Positions 16,617-24,466 of a DNA stretch of 61,547 nucleotides are shown in pieces; within the stretch, counting starts at the first letter, position 1; each line of letters begins with the position of its first letter. This DNA is from an uncultured Actinomycetes bacterium. Its GTDB lineage: Bacteria; Actinomycetota; Coriobacteriia; Coriobacteriales; Atopobiaceae. The translations under genes were made by a program, and so were the position numbers. The stretch is taken from assembly GCA_900314645.1 (NCBI GenBank), contig OMWB01000015.1, positions 1 to 61,547 on the forward strand. Direction: 5' to 3'. Below the pieces are notes generated by a model. It did not search any database. It was not told the DNA's origin and was given only the letters and a program-made list of their open reading frames with translations.

Positions 16617-16838
16617 CTAGTCGGTGGCCAGCATTGAGAATGCGAGGACAACCAGTGCAATGGGAAGCAGGCCGATGATCCCAGTGAAGACAAATCCAAG
16701 AATGAGGATCGGGGCCAGGAAGAGGCTCAGCATTGCGCGAATCGTCCACCCAAACACCCTAAATGCGATTCCCATCAGCCATCCCAGGATGGGAAGTGCT
16801 CCGAAGAACATGACCAACAGAAACAGTGCCTCAAACAT
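16617..16838 (-). CDS. Small membrane protein, 73 residues
   Basis: Two long hydrophobic segments (about 2-27 and 36-69) with a short basic loop. GGAAAG precedes the ATG, and a strong terminator follows. No family recognised. It lies downstream of the FemABX-like gene on the same strand, with 135 bases between that contain TATACC and TATACA boxes, so it may have its own promoter. Confidence 0.65.
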   Translation of the reverse strand: MFEALFLLVMFFGALPILGWLMGIAFRVFGWTIRAMLSLFLAPILILGFVFTGIIGLLPIALVVLAFSMLATD

Positions 16839-16973
16839 CGTTCTTTCCTTTTCTCACGTGCGGGTAGGCTCCCGCGGTTGACGTGTATAGGTATACCCGA
16901 CGTTGATTAACCGGGCATGTAGGTGGCATTAATCTTTCGCGGGTTTAGAGCGCTCGCTCAGCAGGCGATTTCT

Positions 16974-17978
16974 TTAAAGGTCCATGACGCGCATGACGTT
17001 CTTCATGTACGTGAGCATCCCATAGGGGACGCGCCGAATGGGCACGTCACGGTCGGGCGGCACATGCGTCTTCTCCTTGCTGAACTTGGTCTTGAACTCG
17101 TTGAGCGCCATCAGCTTCGGTGCGAAATCAGACCCGATGGCCATGAGGTCGTACTCCAGGCACCCAGATCTTCCCAGCTCACAGCACTCAAAGTACAGAA
17201 GCCGATCGGTGACGTGCTGGGGCATGGTCTTGGTGAGCGAGGCCGCGTAGTAGCGCGTTGCCCGCCCCTCATGCATCGTGCAGATGGACCAGGTGCAGAG
17301 AGTGCCATCCATAAGCCTTCCTGCAAAGACGCGGCAATGCGTGGGACAGAGCGACTCAAGCAGATGCTCGAGCTCCATCTGCGGAGGCGGCGTGAAGCCG
17401 TCACGCTGCGCGGTCTCGGTCAGGACGGGGTAGTACTCATCGAACGATGCCCGTGCGCGAACGGTCTCGTCCGCACAGGTGATAGGTGCTTCGCGAAGCG
17501 CCTTGCGGACATCGCGCCGCCCACGCTTCTTCATGCGTTTGAGAATTGCCTCGTCGCCGCCCCTGACGTCGACAATGACGGTGGTGTCGTAGGGAACGGT
17601 TGAGAGGGTGGGGCGCGAAAGATCGAGGTCGTGGTTTATCGAGACGCGCATGAAGATCTGGCGTCGGTCATGGTGGCGAACGTAGCGCGCCAGTGCGAGA
17701 ATCGCCTCACGCTCGAGCTCCTCGCTAGGCGTCTCAAACCACACAGGGCCATGATGTGCCCGCAGGTAGTGATATCCGTGCGTCTCGTAATCAACGAGCG
17801 AGGCGACGGCAACGATGCGCCCGTCATTCTTGATGGCCACGCACCGCCAAGGAGTGCGGCCGGGAATCGTCGCTTGGAATGCAACCCAACGTTGCGTCTG
17901 CTCGATAGGCAGCGCGATGTTGAAGCTTTCCGCCAGCGCCTCAACCTTCTGCAGCGAGGTACTCGCAATCGAAACCAT
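16974..17978 (-). CDS. FemABX-like peptidyltransferase (GNAT fold)
   Basis: Members use aminoacyl-tRNA to add residues to the peptidoglycan stem peptide. The protein (334 residues from ATG at 17978) shows the family features: a GNAT-like first half with substrate strand YHYLRAHHGPVW, then TTVIVDVRGGDEAILKRMKK followed by the basic RRDVRKALREA helix, and a second GNAT half ending in YDLMAIGSD and LNEFKTKFS. GGGAG precedes this ATG; a GTG at 18014 is a poorer alternative. It is divergent from pyrG. Substrate residue unknown. Confidence 0.78.
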   Translation of the reverse strand: MVSIASTSLQKVEALAESFNIALPIEQTQRWVAFQATIPGRTPWRCVAIKNDGRIVAVASLVDYETHGYHYLRAHHGPVWFETPSEELEREAILALARYVRHHDRRQIFMRVSINHDLDLSRPTLSTVPYDTTVIVDVRGGDEAILKRMKKRGRRDVRKALREAPITCADETVRARASFDEYYPVLTETAQRDGFTPPPQMELEHLLESLCPTHCRVFAGRLMDGTLCTWSICTMHEGRATRYYAASLTKTMPQHVTDRLLYFECCELGRSGCLEYDLMAIGSDFAPKLMALNEFKTKFSKEKTHVPPDRDVPIRRVPYGMLTYMKNVMRVMDL

Positions 17979-18126
17979 AGACCGCTCCCGCCAAAACGAA
18001 GTCCGCCCCAGCACGAAACGTATGCACTCAGGTTGAATGACAGCCTGATAGAGCGTGGCTTTTGGTGCAAGCGTAACAAAGGCGTAACGGCATGTTTTTC
18101 GGGTAAGTGGACTGCGTTTGTCGAGG

Positions 18127-18132
18127 TATTAT
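18127..18132 (+). promoter_or_regulatory. Candidate -10 box (TATTAT) for pyrG
   Basis: TATTAT lies 40 bases before the pyrG start. The -35 region (around 18104-18109) does not match consensus, so this is a tentative call. Confidence 0.35.
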
Positions 18133-18172
18133 GAAGTCCCGTAGGAAGCGACTGCGTCTACGGGAGGCAATC

Positions 18173-19855
18173 ATGACCAAACATATCTTCGTAACTGGCG
18201 GCGTCGTTTCGGCGCTGGGCAAAGGCATCACGGCGGCTTCGCTGGGGCGCCTGCTCAAGTCGCGCGGTTTCCACGTCATGATGCAGAAGGCCGACCCATA
18301 CCTCAACGTTGACCCTGGCACCATGAGCCCCTTCCAGCACGGTGAGGTCTTCGTGACCGAGGACGGCAAAGAGACCGACCTTGACCTCGGCCATTACGAG
18401 CGCTTCATCAACGAGAACCTCACCGCGCACTCCAACTTCACCTCAGGCCTCATCTACCAAGAGCTGATCGAGCGCGAGCGCCGCGGCGACTTCCTTGGCG
18501 GCACGGTGCAGGTCATCCCGCACGTGACGAACGCTATCAAGGACCGTTTTCGCCGCATTGAGGAGGAGACGGACGCCGACGTGGTCATTACCGAGCTGGG
18601 CGGCACCATCGGCGACATCGAGGGCCAGCCGTTTGTGGAGGCCGTGCGACAGTTCCGCAAGGAGAAGGGCCCCGGCGAGACGGTGCTCATCCATGTGAGC
18701 CTGGTGCCCTACATCGCGGCTGCGCACGAGATCAAGACCAAGCCCACGCAGCACTCCGTGAAGGAGCTGCGCTCCATGGGTCTGCAGCCCGACTTCATCG
18801 TCTGTCGCTCTGACCACGAGGTCGATGCGCCCGTCCGCGCAAAGATCGCGAGCTTCTGCGACGTGGACGAGGACTGCGTGTTTGAGAACTCCGACTGCCC
18901 GTCCATCTACGACGTGCCGCGCCACCTCGCTGACCAGGGCTTTGACGTGAAGGTCTGCGAGAAGCTGGGCCTTGACCCGCGCGAGAGCGACATGAGCAGC
19001 TGGTACTCGTTCACGGGCGCCCTGCACGAGGCGGAGGCCCTGAAGAGCGTGACCAAGATCAAGGTGGTGGGCAAGTACACGCAGCTGCCCGATGCCTACC
19101 TCTCGGTCATCGAGGCACTGCATCACTCGGGCGTCTTCTACGGCCGCCACGTTGACATCGAGCTCATCGACGGGGAGGAACTCGACGAGAGCAAGGTGGA
19201 CGAGGTCCTCGGCGACGCTGATGGCATCCTCGTGCCGGGCGGATTTGGCAACCGTGGCGTGGAGGGAAAGATCCTCTCGGCGCAGCGCGCGCGTGAGCAC
19301 AAGATTCCCTACCTCGGCGTGTGCCTGGGCCTGCAGGTGGCGGTATGCGAGTTTGCCCGTCACGTCTGTGGCATGGAGGGCGCCAACTCCACCGAGTTCG
19401 CGCCTGACGGCCCCTATCCGGTCATCGACCTCATGCCCGACCAGGAGGGGGTAGAGGACAAGGGCGGCACCATGCGTCTGGGTGCCTATCCGTGCGTGGT
19501 CGCGCCGGGCACGCTGGCGCGCGAGGCATACGGCGAGGAGCTGGTGTACGAGCGGCACCGTCACCGCTTTGAGGTGAACAACGCCTATCGCGACGCGCTG
19601 ACCGAGGCGGGGCTCGTCATCTCGGGCACAAGTCCCGACGGTCGCCTGGTTGAGATGGTGGAGCTTCCCGAGAGCGCGCATCCGTGGTTCGTGGCCTGCC
19701 AAGCACATCCTGAGTTCAAGAGCCGTCCCAACGCGCCGCAACCGCTCTTCCGCGAGTTTGTCCGCGCGGCCATCGCGCATCACGAGGGCATCGACCGCCT
19801 TGACCTGCGCGTGGTGGGCGTGCCGGTGATTCCTGACGCCCCAAGGGAGGCCTAG
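18173..19855 (+). CDS. pyrG: CTP synthase (glutamine-hydrolysing)
   Basis: Converts UTP to CTP using ATP and glutamine. The 560-residue protein has the synthetase domain (KHIFVTGGVVSALGKG, DPYLNVDPGTMSPFQHGEVF, ELGGTIGDIEGQPF) and the glutaminase domain with nucleophile Cys384 in GVCLGLQ and the His/Glu pair in CQAHPEFKSRP. ATG at 18173 is set by CGGGAGG. Slightly longer than many homologues because of a short C-terminal extension. xerD starts three bases after the stop. Confidence 0.96.
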   Translation: MTKHIFVTGGVVSALGKGITAASLGRLLKSRGFHVMMQKADPYLNVDPGTMSPFQHGEVFVTEDGKETDLDLGHYERFINENLTAHSNFTSGLIYQELIERERRGDFLGGTVQVIPHVTNAIKDRFRRIEEETDADVVITELGGTIGDIEGQPFVEAVRQFRKEKGPGETVLIHVSLVPYIAAAHEIKTKPTQHSVKELRSMGLQPDFIVCRSDHEVDAPVRAKIASFCDVDEDCVFENSDCPSIYDVPRHLADQGFDVKVCEKLGLDPRESDMSSWYSFTGALHEAEALKSVTKIKVVGKYTQLPDAYLSVIEALHHSGVFYGRHVDIELIDGEELDESKVDEVLGDADGILVPGGFGNRGVEGKILSAQRAREHKIPYLGVCLGLQVAVCEFARHVCGMEGANSTEFAPDGPYPVIDLMPDQEGVEDKGGTMRLGAYPCVVAPGTLAREAYGEELVYERHRHRFEVNNAYRDALTEAGLVISGTSPDGRLVEMVELPESAHPWFVACQAHPEFKSRPNAPQPLFREFVRAAIAHHEGIDRLDLRVVGVPVIPDAPREA

Positions 19856-19858
19856 CCC

Positions 19859-20914
19859 GTGGCGGTAGGGAGGACACAACCGGTGCGTGCGGCGAGCGTC
19901 CTGCGCGAGGGCGAGCCGTCCTCCGCGCTGACCCGCGCGGCCGACGAGTACCTGGGCTATCTCGCCATCGAACGCGGCAGTTCGGGTAACACCGTGGAGT
20001 CGTACGGCCGCGATCTGCGCCGCTATCTGGCCTTCCTTGCGGACAGGGGCATCGTGCTGCCTGAGGACGTGACGCGCGAGGTTATCGAGGAGCACGTGCG
20101 CGCGCTCGATGAGGTGGGCCTCGCGCCCGCGTCCATCGAGCGGGCCATCTCGGCCATCAAGGGCTTCCACCGGTTCATGGTGACCGAGCAGATCTGCGAG
20201 ACGCATCCCACGGCCGACCTCATGCTCCCCAAGAAGCCCGAGCGCCTGCCCGACGTCATCTCGCGCGAGCAAGTCTTTCGGCTGCTGGACGAGCACCTCT
20301 TCGAGTGGCATGGCGACGCGTCGCAGCGGCGTGGCCAGCTGGCCAAGGCGTCGCTCACGCGCGACCAGGCCATCCTCGAGACGCTCTACGGCTGCGGGCT
20401 GCGCGTCTCGGAGCTCTGCGACCTCGACCTCGGTGACCTGTACCTGGACGAGGAGATGCTGCGAGTGTTTGGCAAGGGCTCCAAGGAGCGCGTGGTGCCC
20501 GTGCTTGGCAGCGCCAAGCGCGTGCTCCAGACGTACCTCGGCGAGGCCAGGCCCGTGCTGGCAGACGGCCGCCCGGCCACGGCCGCGGTCTTTCTCAACG
20601 CGCGCGGTGGCCGCCTGACGCGCCAAGCCGTGCACGGGATTGTGGAGAAGTACGGGAGCTATGCGGGCATCGAGGGACTGCACCCGCACACCTTGCGCCA
20701 CAGCTATGCCACGCATCTTCTGGAGGGCGGGGCAGACCTGCGCATCGTGCAGGAGCTGCTCGGCCATGCGAGCGTCTCAACCACGCAGCTCTACACTCAC
20801 GTTGACCGCAGCCACGTGCGCGCCGTGTACCTCGAGGCACATCCCCGCGCACACGTGCAGAATGGGCTGCAACAGTTGGCCCCACCAATGCAGGAGGCAC
20901 ATCATGAAGCTTGA
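19859..20914 (+). CDS. xerD: Tyrosine recombinase XerD-like
   Basis: Site-specific recombinase that resolves chromosome dimers at dif. The 351-residue protein has the N-terminal SAM-like DNA-binding domain (RGSSGNTVESYGRDLRRYL) and catalytic residues Arg182 (GCGLRVSEL), Lys in FGKGSKERVVP, HTLRHSYATH, GHAS and nucleophile Tyr312 (TQLYTHV). GTG start right after pyrG. It carries about 30 extra residues at each end compared with compact Xer proteins, and the last codons contain the AGGAGG site of the overlapping peptide gene. Confidence 0.9.
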   Translation: MAVGRTQPVRAASVLREGEPSSALTRAADEYLGYLAIERGSSGNTVESYGRDLRRYLAFLADRGIVLPEDVTREVIEEHVRALDEVGLAPASIERAISAIKGFHRFMVTEQICETHPTADLMLPKKPERLPDVISREQVFRLLDEHLFEWHGDASQRRGQLAKASLTRDQAILETLYGCGLRVSELCDLDLGDLYLDEEMLRVFGKGSKERVVPVLGSAKRVLQTYLGEARPVLADGRPATAAVFLNARGGRLTRQAVHGIVEKYGSYAGIEGLHPHTLRHSYATHLLEGGADLRIVQELLGHASVSTTQLYTHVDRSHVRAVYLEAHPRAHVQNGLQQLAPPMQEAHHEA

Positions 20915-21107
20915 AGACCTTACCCCCGAGCTGAAGGAGAAGGTGCTCGCCTGCAAGACGCCTGAAGACCTGATTGCTCTCGCCAAGGAGCAGGGCTACG
21001 AGCTGTCCGACCAGGAGCTGGAAGCTGTCGCTGGCGGGTTCACATGGAGTTGCGACGACCATACGAGCACCTGCACAGGGTACTGCCACGCAGATGACTG
21101 GTGCTAG
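20904..21107 (+). CDS. Nif11-type leader peptide: orphan RiPP precursor with Cys-rich core
   Basis: The 67-residue peptide has a Nif11-like leader (LTPELKEKVLACKTPEDLIA, then ALAKEQGYELSDQELEAV) ending in the cleavage-type AGG at residues 43-45. A 22-residue core follows with four Cys (50, 57, 61, 67) and several Ser/Thr, the usual substrate for lanthipeptide or other post-translational modification. ATG at 20904 overlaps xerD by 11 bases in another frame, with AGGAGG inside xerD, implying coupling to xerD. No modifying enzyme, protease-transporter or immunity gene is adjacent. Confidence 0.8.
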   Translation: MKLEDLTPELKEKVLACKTPEDLIALAKEQGYELSDQELEAVAGGFTWSCDDHTSTCTGYCHADDWC

Positions 21108-21131
21108 GCCCGAGAAGTCGTAGACGAAGGC

Positions 21132-21278
21132 ATGGAAAGGACGCCGTACGTCGAGAGCAAGATGGCGCTGTGGTGCCTCGCCCTCAGGCAGCATGGCGTG
21201 GAGACGGGCATCAACAAGCCACGCGGCGCCGACGTGAGCGCCGCCTGCGGGCAGCTCGCTAACCGATACGTTCACTAG
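21132..21278 (+). pseudogene. C-terminal remnant of rlmN (23S rRNA A2503 methyltransferase)
   Basis: A 48-codon frame encodes ALRQHGVETGINKPRGADVS followed by AACGQLANRY. The RG.D..AACGQL pattern is the conserved C-terminal signature of RlmN/Cfr radical SAM methyltransferases. The radical SAM core with CxxxCxxC is absent, so only the tail remains. It could have been left by a deletion when neighbouring DNA was exchanged. Confidence 0.6.
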
Positions 21279-21464
21279 GCATCGATAGCTTGTTGCGTAG
21301 ATAACCGATAGTGTTCATCAAAAAGGCAATCAACAAGTTTGCTGAGCTGCTCCTATACGCGAGAACATTCAACTTTTGATAAACGGTGTCTGTTATTTGA
21401 GCACTCCACTACGAGGTACGCATGATATGCTCGTCCTCCAGCAGAATTGGGAGGGTGGGGATCG
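21279..21464. other. AT-rich intergenic stretch
   Basis: This 186-base segment is clearly more AT-rich than the rest of the window and has no open frame of note. It separates the rlmN remnant from the nuclease-like gene and suggests recent DNA exchange. A GGGAGGGTGGGG site near its end serves the next gene. Confidence 0.5.
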
Positions 21465-22787
21465 ATGCGCCTTGCATTATGCGGTTCCACCGCGCTCTAC
21501 ATGACTCGCGCGATGCGCTTGGGTCTCTTGGACCGCCAAGATGGTGCGGTTCGCGAGCCGCTGTGTCTGCCTGATCCCGGGCATAACCGAAGGCGCTTTA
21601 CTGCAAAGCTCCTCAAGAGCGTGCGTATCGGCGGGACCCTTCCGTTGCCGCTCGATCGGCCCCTTGAGATTGCCGTTCCCGCGGGCTCAAAGCACCTGCA
21701 GTCGAGTCTTTTTGTGACCACGGTATACGGACACCGAATTCCCCAGAGCTCATTTGTGCCGTTGGGAGACGGCTTTCAGGTATCGTCTCCCGAGCTGCTG
21801 TTCGTCGAGATGGCCCAGGTCATGCCCTTCTTCAACCTCGTGCTTTTAGGCTGCGAGCTCTGTGGCACCTACACGCGCAATCCAAGCGATCCCATGGGGG
21901 GAGGGGTCGTTTTTGGTGTGCCGCCCGTGACCACCGTAGAGGCCATTCGGACGTTTGTGCGCTCGTGCCGCAACCTTGTCGGCATTGCAAAGGCTCGCGA
22001 GGCGTTGCGTTACGTCATGGACAACGCTTGGTCTCCCATGGAAGCGGTCGTCGCCACCCTGGCCAACTTGCCTCCGGAGCACTTTGGCTATGGTCTTGGC
22101 CCCGTGGTGCTCAACGAGCGCGTCAGCGTGTCGGCTGCAGCCAGCCATACGACGCGTCTTCCGGACATGATGCTGGGAGGCACAGCTACGGGCCTCAACT
22201 ATGACGGCGAGAACCACCTCGAGCTCTCCGCGGTGGTCGATTCTGCTATCCATTCAGCGGCTGCTCCGGGAGATGGGCAGCTCGCCAAAGCGCTCGAGCA
22301 GTCCATTCAGGCAGTTCGCGAGAAGTACGTGGATGACCGTCGACGCGATCGAGAGCTCCTCGCGAGTGGCAGAGATGTTTTGGTGGTGACCTATGAGGAC
22401 CTCGTTGAGCGTGGCGGCTTGGACCGCGTGATGTCACTCGCGATGGACAGCATGGAGCGGACGGGAGGGCTCGACCTCTCGGCGCAGCGCAGCGCGCTAC
22501 GCTCGCTCTTTCTTCGTGACAGACGACAGGAACTTGTCTGGTCGGCTCTCTCTTGCGAGCTGGGAAAGAAGGTGCGTCGGCATCTTGTCGAGCGTCGCCG
22601 TCGGGCACGCGCGTCCCGACACGTTTGCGAGTATCAGATACGGTTACAGCCGGTGTCGCGAGGTGTGGCTCGACCGGTGTCGCAAGGTGTGTCACAAATC
22701 CTTCAAGCGGCCTTGTGCCGCAAACAACCGTTCTCACAACATCTTGTGTCTCGCCTCCGAGACATCCCAGCTGGTGGGGCCACTTAA
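21465..22787 (+). CDS. Coriobacteria-type protein with DUF559/Vsr-like nuclease domain
   Basis: The 440-residue protein has an N-terminal part with SPELLFVEMA (108-117) and LVLLGCELCGTY, and a C-terminal half with RLPDMML, NYDGENH (245-251), then DRRRDRELLASG (291-302) and VLVVTYEDL. This order (DG..H, D..RD..L...G) resembles DUF559/very-short-patch-repair PD-(D/E)XK folds. Similar proteins of unknown role seem common in Coriobacteria. The end of the gene carries a 24-base tandem repeat (PVSRGVAR / PVSQGVSQ). It is flanked by AT-rich DNA and looks inserted ahead of the dcw cluster. Confidence 0.6.
   Translation: MRLALCGSTALYMTRAMRLGLLDRQDGAVREPLCLPDPGHNRRRFTAKLLKSVRIGGTLPLPLDRPLEIAVPAGSKHLQSSLFVTTVYGHRIPQSSFVPLGDGFQVSSPELLFVEMAQVMPFFNLVLLGCELCGTYTRNPSDPMGGGVVFGVPPVTTVEAIRTFVRSCRNLVGIAKAREALRYVMDNAWSPMEAVVATLANLPPEHFGYGLGPVVLNERVSVSAAASHTTRLPDMMLGGTATGLNYDGENHLELSAVVDSAIHSAAAPGDGQLAKALEQSIQAVREKYVDDRRRDRELLASGRDVLVVTYEDLVERGGLDRVMSLAMDSMERTGGLDLSAQRSALRSLFLRDRRQELVWSALSCELGKKVRRHLVERRRRARASRHVCEYQIRLQPVSRGVARPVSQGVSQILQAALCRKQPFSQHLVSRLRDIPAGGAT
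22650..22697 (+). repeat. 24-base tandem repeat with GTGT pairs 10 bases apart
   Basis: Two 24-base copies (22650-22673, 22674-22697) lie within the end of the preceding gene. Each holds two GTGT tetramers 10 bases apart (22653/22663 and 22677/22687), the same spacing as in the mraZ leader downstream. It may be an upstream cluster of regulator sites. Confidence 0.55.
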
Positions 22788-22795
22788 CCAGAAAA

Positions 22796-22825
22796 TTGAC
22801 CCGATTGTGTTTCAAAGTGTATTTA
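22796..22825 (+). promoter_or_regulatory. Candidate promoter of the dcw cluster
   Basis: TTGACC (-35, 22796-22801) and TATTTA (-10, 22820-22825) are 18 bases apart, ahead of mraZ. Direct repeats overlap the -10. Confidence 0.5.
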
Positions 22826-22859
22826 GGTGTGGACAGGTGTGGCACTTGAGGTAAAGTGT
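22807..22859 (+). promoter_or_regulatory. Array of 10-bp-phased GTGT repeats: candidate MraZ operator
   Basis: GTGT occurs at 22807, 22817, 22827 and 22837, exactly one helical turn apart, with fuller boxes AAAGTGT, AGGTGT and AGGTGT, and another AAAGTGT at 22853-22859. MraZ is known to repress its own promoter through direct repeats with 10-base spacing (for example in E. coli and Mycoplasma). The repeats cover the predicted -10 region. Confidence 0.65.
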
Positions 22860-22917
22860 GTATCGCACGCTCTGAGGGGAGAGCTATCGAGATTTGCTAA
22901 AGAGGGGAGGGAGTGCG

Positions 22918-23361
22918 GTGACCGGAGCGTTTTCCATGAACGTAGACGGCAAGTACCGCATTACCATCCCGGCGCCTTTCCGCAAGGAAGTCGACAAGCA
23001 GATCAAGCTGGTTCCTGTCCAAGGTTGCGTGTACGGGTTCACCCCTGAGGGCTTCGAGTCGTGGGTTGAGGGTCTGTTCGAGTATGGTGACCACCATTTC
23101 GATCCCCGCAACCGTGACGACGACAGGCTCCGCCGTGTCCTCAACGCGAGCGCCGTGGACGTGGATCTCGATTCCGCGAACCGCATCGCGCTCGGCAAGC
23201 TGGACGTCGCAAAGGCTGGCAAGCGTGCGGCGCTCGGTCTTGAAGGCGAGGTCATGGTCATCGGCAACGGGGACCACTTCGAGGTGTGGAACGCCGAGAC
23301 GTGGCGCAAGGAGCAGGCAGCGCTCGAGAGCGACCTCGACTCGCTCCTGTTCCGCTCGTAA
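22918..23361 (+). CDS. mraZ: Transcriptional regulator MraZ
   Basis: A DNA-binding ring-forming regulator of the division and cell-wall cluster. The 147-residue protein has two AbrB-like half-domains: NVDGKYRITIPAPFRKEV near the N-terminus and LDSANRIALGKLDVAKAG later. GTG at 22918 is preceded by a purine-rich GGGGAGGG site; an upstream TTG is less likely. The phased repeats in its leader suggest self-regulation. Confidence 0.92.
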   Translation: MTGAFSMNVDGKYRITIPAPFRKEVDKQIKLVPVQGCVYGFTPEGFESWVEGLFEYGDHHFDPRNRDDDRLRRVLNASAVDVDLDSANRIALGKLDVAKAGKRAALGLEGEVMVIGNGDHFEVWNAETWRKEQAALESDLDSLLFRS

Positions 23362-23375
23362 CCGGCGGGGTGAGC

Positions 23376-24344
23376 ATGTTGACAACAGAATTTCGGCATG
23401 TACCCGTGATGTTGGACGAGGTTATCCGTGAGCTTGACCCCAAGCCGGGCGAGGTCGTCTGCGACTGCACCCTGGGCGGGGCTGGGCACTCGGTTGAGCT
23501 AGCCAAGCGCGTTGCGCCTGACGGGCTCTCCCTCGGGATCGACCAGGACGACATGGCGCTGTCCGCCGCCACCGAGCGCTTCGAGCGCGAGGTTCCCCAG
23601 GCCGAGCACCGTTTCCTCAAGGGCAACTTTGAGGACCTTGACGAGCTGCTCATCGAGGCCGAGGTTCCCGGTGTGGACTGCTTCCTGTTTGACCTGGGCG
23701 TCTCGTCGCCACAGCTCGACATCCCCGAGAGGGGCTTCTCATACCACGAGAACGCCCCGCTTGACATGCGCATGGATCCGGGGAACAACCCCTTAACCGC
23801 AGCAGAGGTCATCAACCATTACAACGAAGCCGACCTCACCCGGATCTTGCGCGTATATGGGGACGAGCGCTGTGCCTCGCGCATCGCCCGCCAGATCGTG
23901 CGCACGCGCGAGAAGGCACCCATCGAGACCACGCTTCAGCTGGTCGAGGTGGTCAAGGCGGGCATCCCCGCCGCGCAGCGGCGTCACGGGGGACACCCGG
24001 CGCGCAAGACCTTCCAGGCCCTGCGCATCGAGGTGAACCACGAGCTCGACGCGCTCGAGCAGGGGCTGCGCGCAGCCGTCCGTTGGGCCAATCCCGGCGG
24101 CCGCATCTGCGTCATCAGCTACCACTCGCTCGAGGACCGCATGGTCAAGCACGTGTTCACCGAGCTCAGCCGGGGCTGCACGTGCCCGCCGGACCTTCCG
24201 GTGTGCGTGTGCGGAAACGTGCCGATTCTGCAGGTCAGGATGCGAAAGCCCCTCGTCGCGACTGACGAGGAGGTGCGCCAGAACCCACGGGCGCGCAGCG
24301 CCCTCATGCGCGTGGCGGTCAAGCTCGACGTCACGTCCGCGTAA
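23376..24344 (+). CDS. rsmH: 16S rRNA (cytosine1402-N4)-methyltransferase
   Basis: Methylates C1402 in the ribosomal decoding centre. The 322-residue protein has HVPVMLDEVI at the start, DCTLGGAGHSV for S-adenosylmethionine binding, FDLGVSSPQLD, GFSYHENAPLDMRMD, HPARKTFQALRIEVN and ISYHSLEDRMVK, all diagnostic. It follows mraZ by 14 bases, the standard dcw order. Confidence 0.96.
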   Translation: MLTTEFRHVPVMLDEVIRELDPKPGEVVCDCTLGGAGHSVELAKRVAPDGLSLGIDQDDMALSAATERFEREVPQAEHRFLKGNFEDLDELLIEAEVPGVDCFLFDLGVSSPQLDIPERGFSYHENAPLDMRMDPGNNPLTAAEVINHYNEADLTRILRVYGDERCASRIARQIVRTREKAPIETTLQLVEVVKAGIPAAQRRHGGHPARKTFQALRIEVNHELDALEQGLRAAVRWANPGGRICVISYHSLEDRMVKHVFTELSRGCTCPPDLPVCVCGNVPILQVRMRKPLVATDEEVRQNPRARSALMRVAVKLDVTSA

Positions 24345-24466
24345 GGGCACCACACAGGCATTCCGGCCGCAAGGCCGTGTGCTGACACAAACGAAGCAAA
24401 AACGCACTACCACACACCACAAACGCACCACCTTCGAGCCACCACCGAACTAGAGAGTCACGCACC
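24345..24466 (+). other. C/A-rich, G-poor leader before the ftsL-like gene
   Basis: After a small CGGCC-GCAA-GGCCG hairpin near 24370, the stretch to about 24447 is rich in C and A and very poor in G. Such C-over-G regions resemble Rho-loading sites. No promoter motif is clear. Confidence 0.35.

Noticed and set aside
17500..18172. Attenuator or riboswitch before pyrG
   Set aside because: No C-run, terminator or known aptamer pattern could be made out in the leader.
18443..20767. Very long minus-strand open frame opposite pyrG and xerD
   Set aside because: It mirrors strongly recognisable plus-strand genes; its length comes from GC-rich codon bias, and its protein has no recognisable motif.
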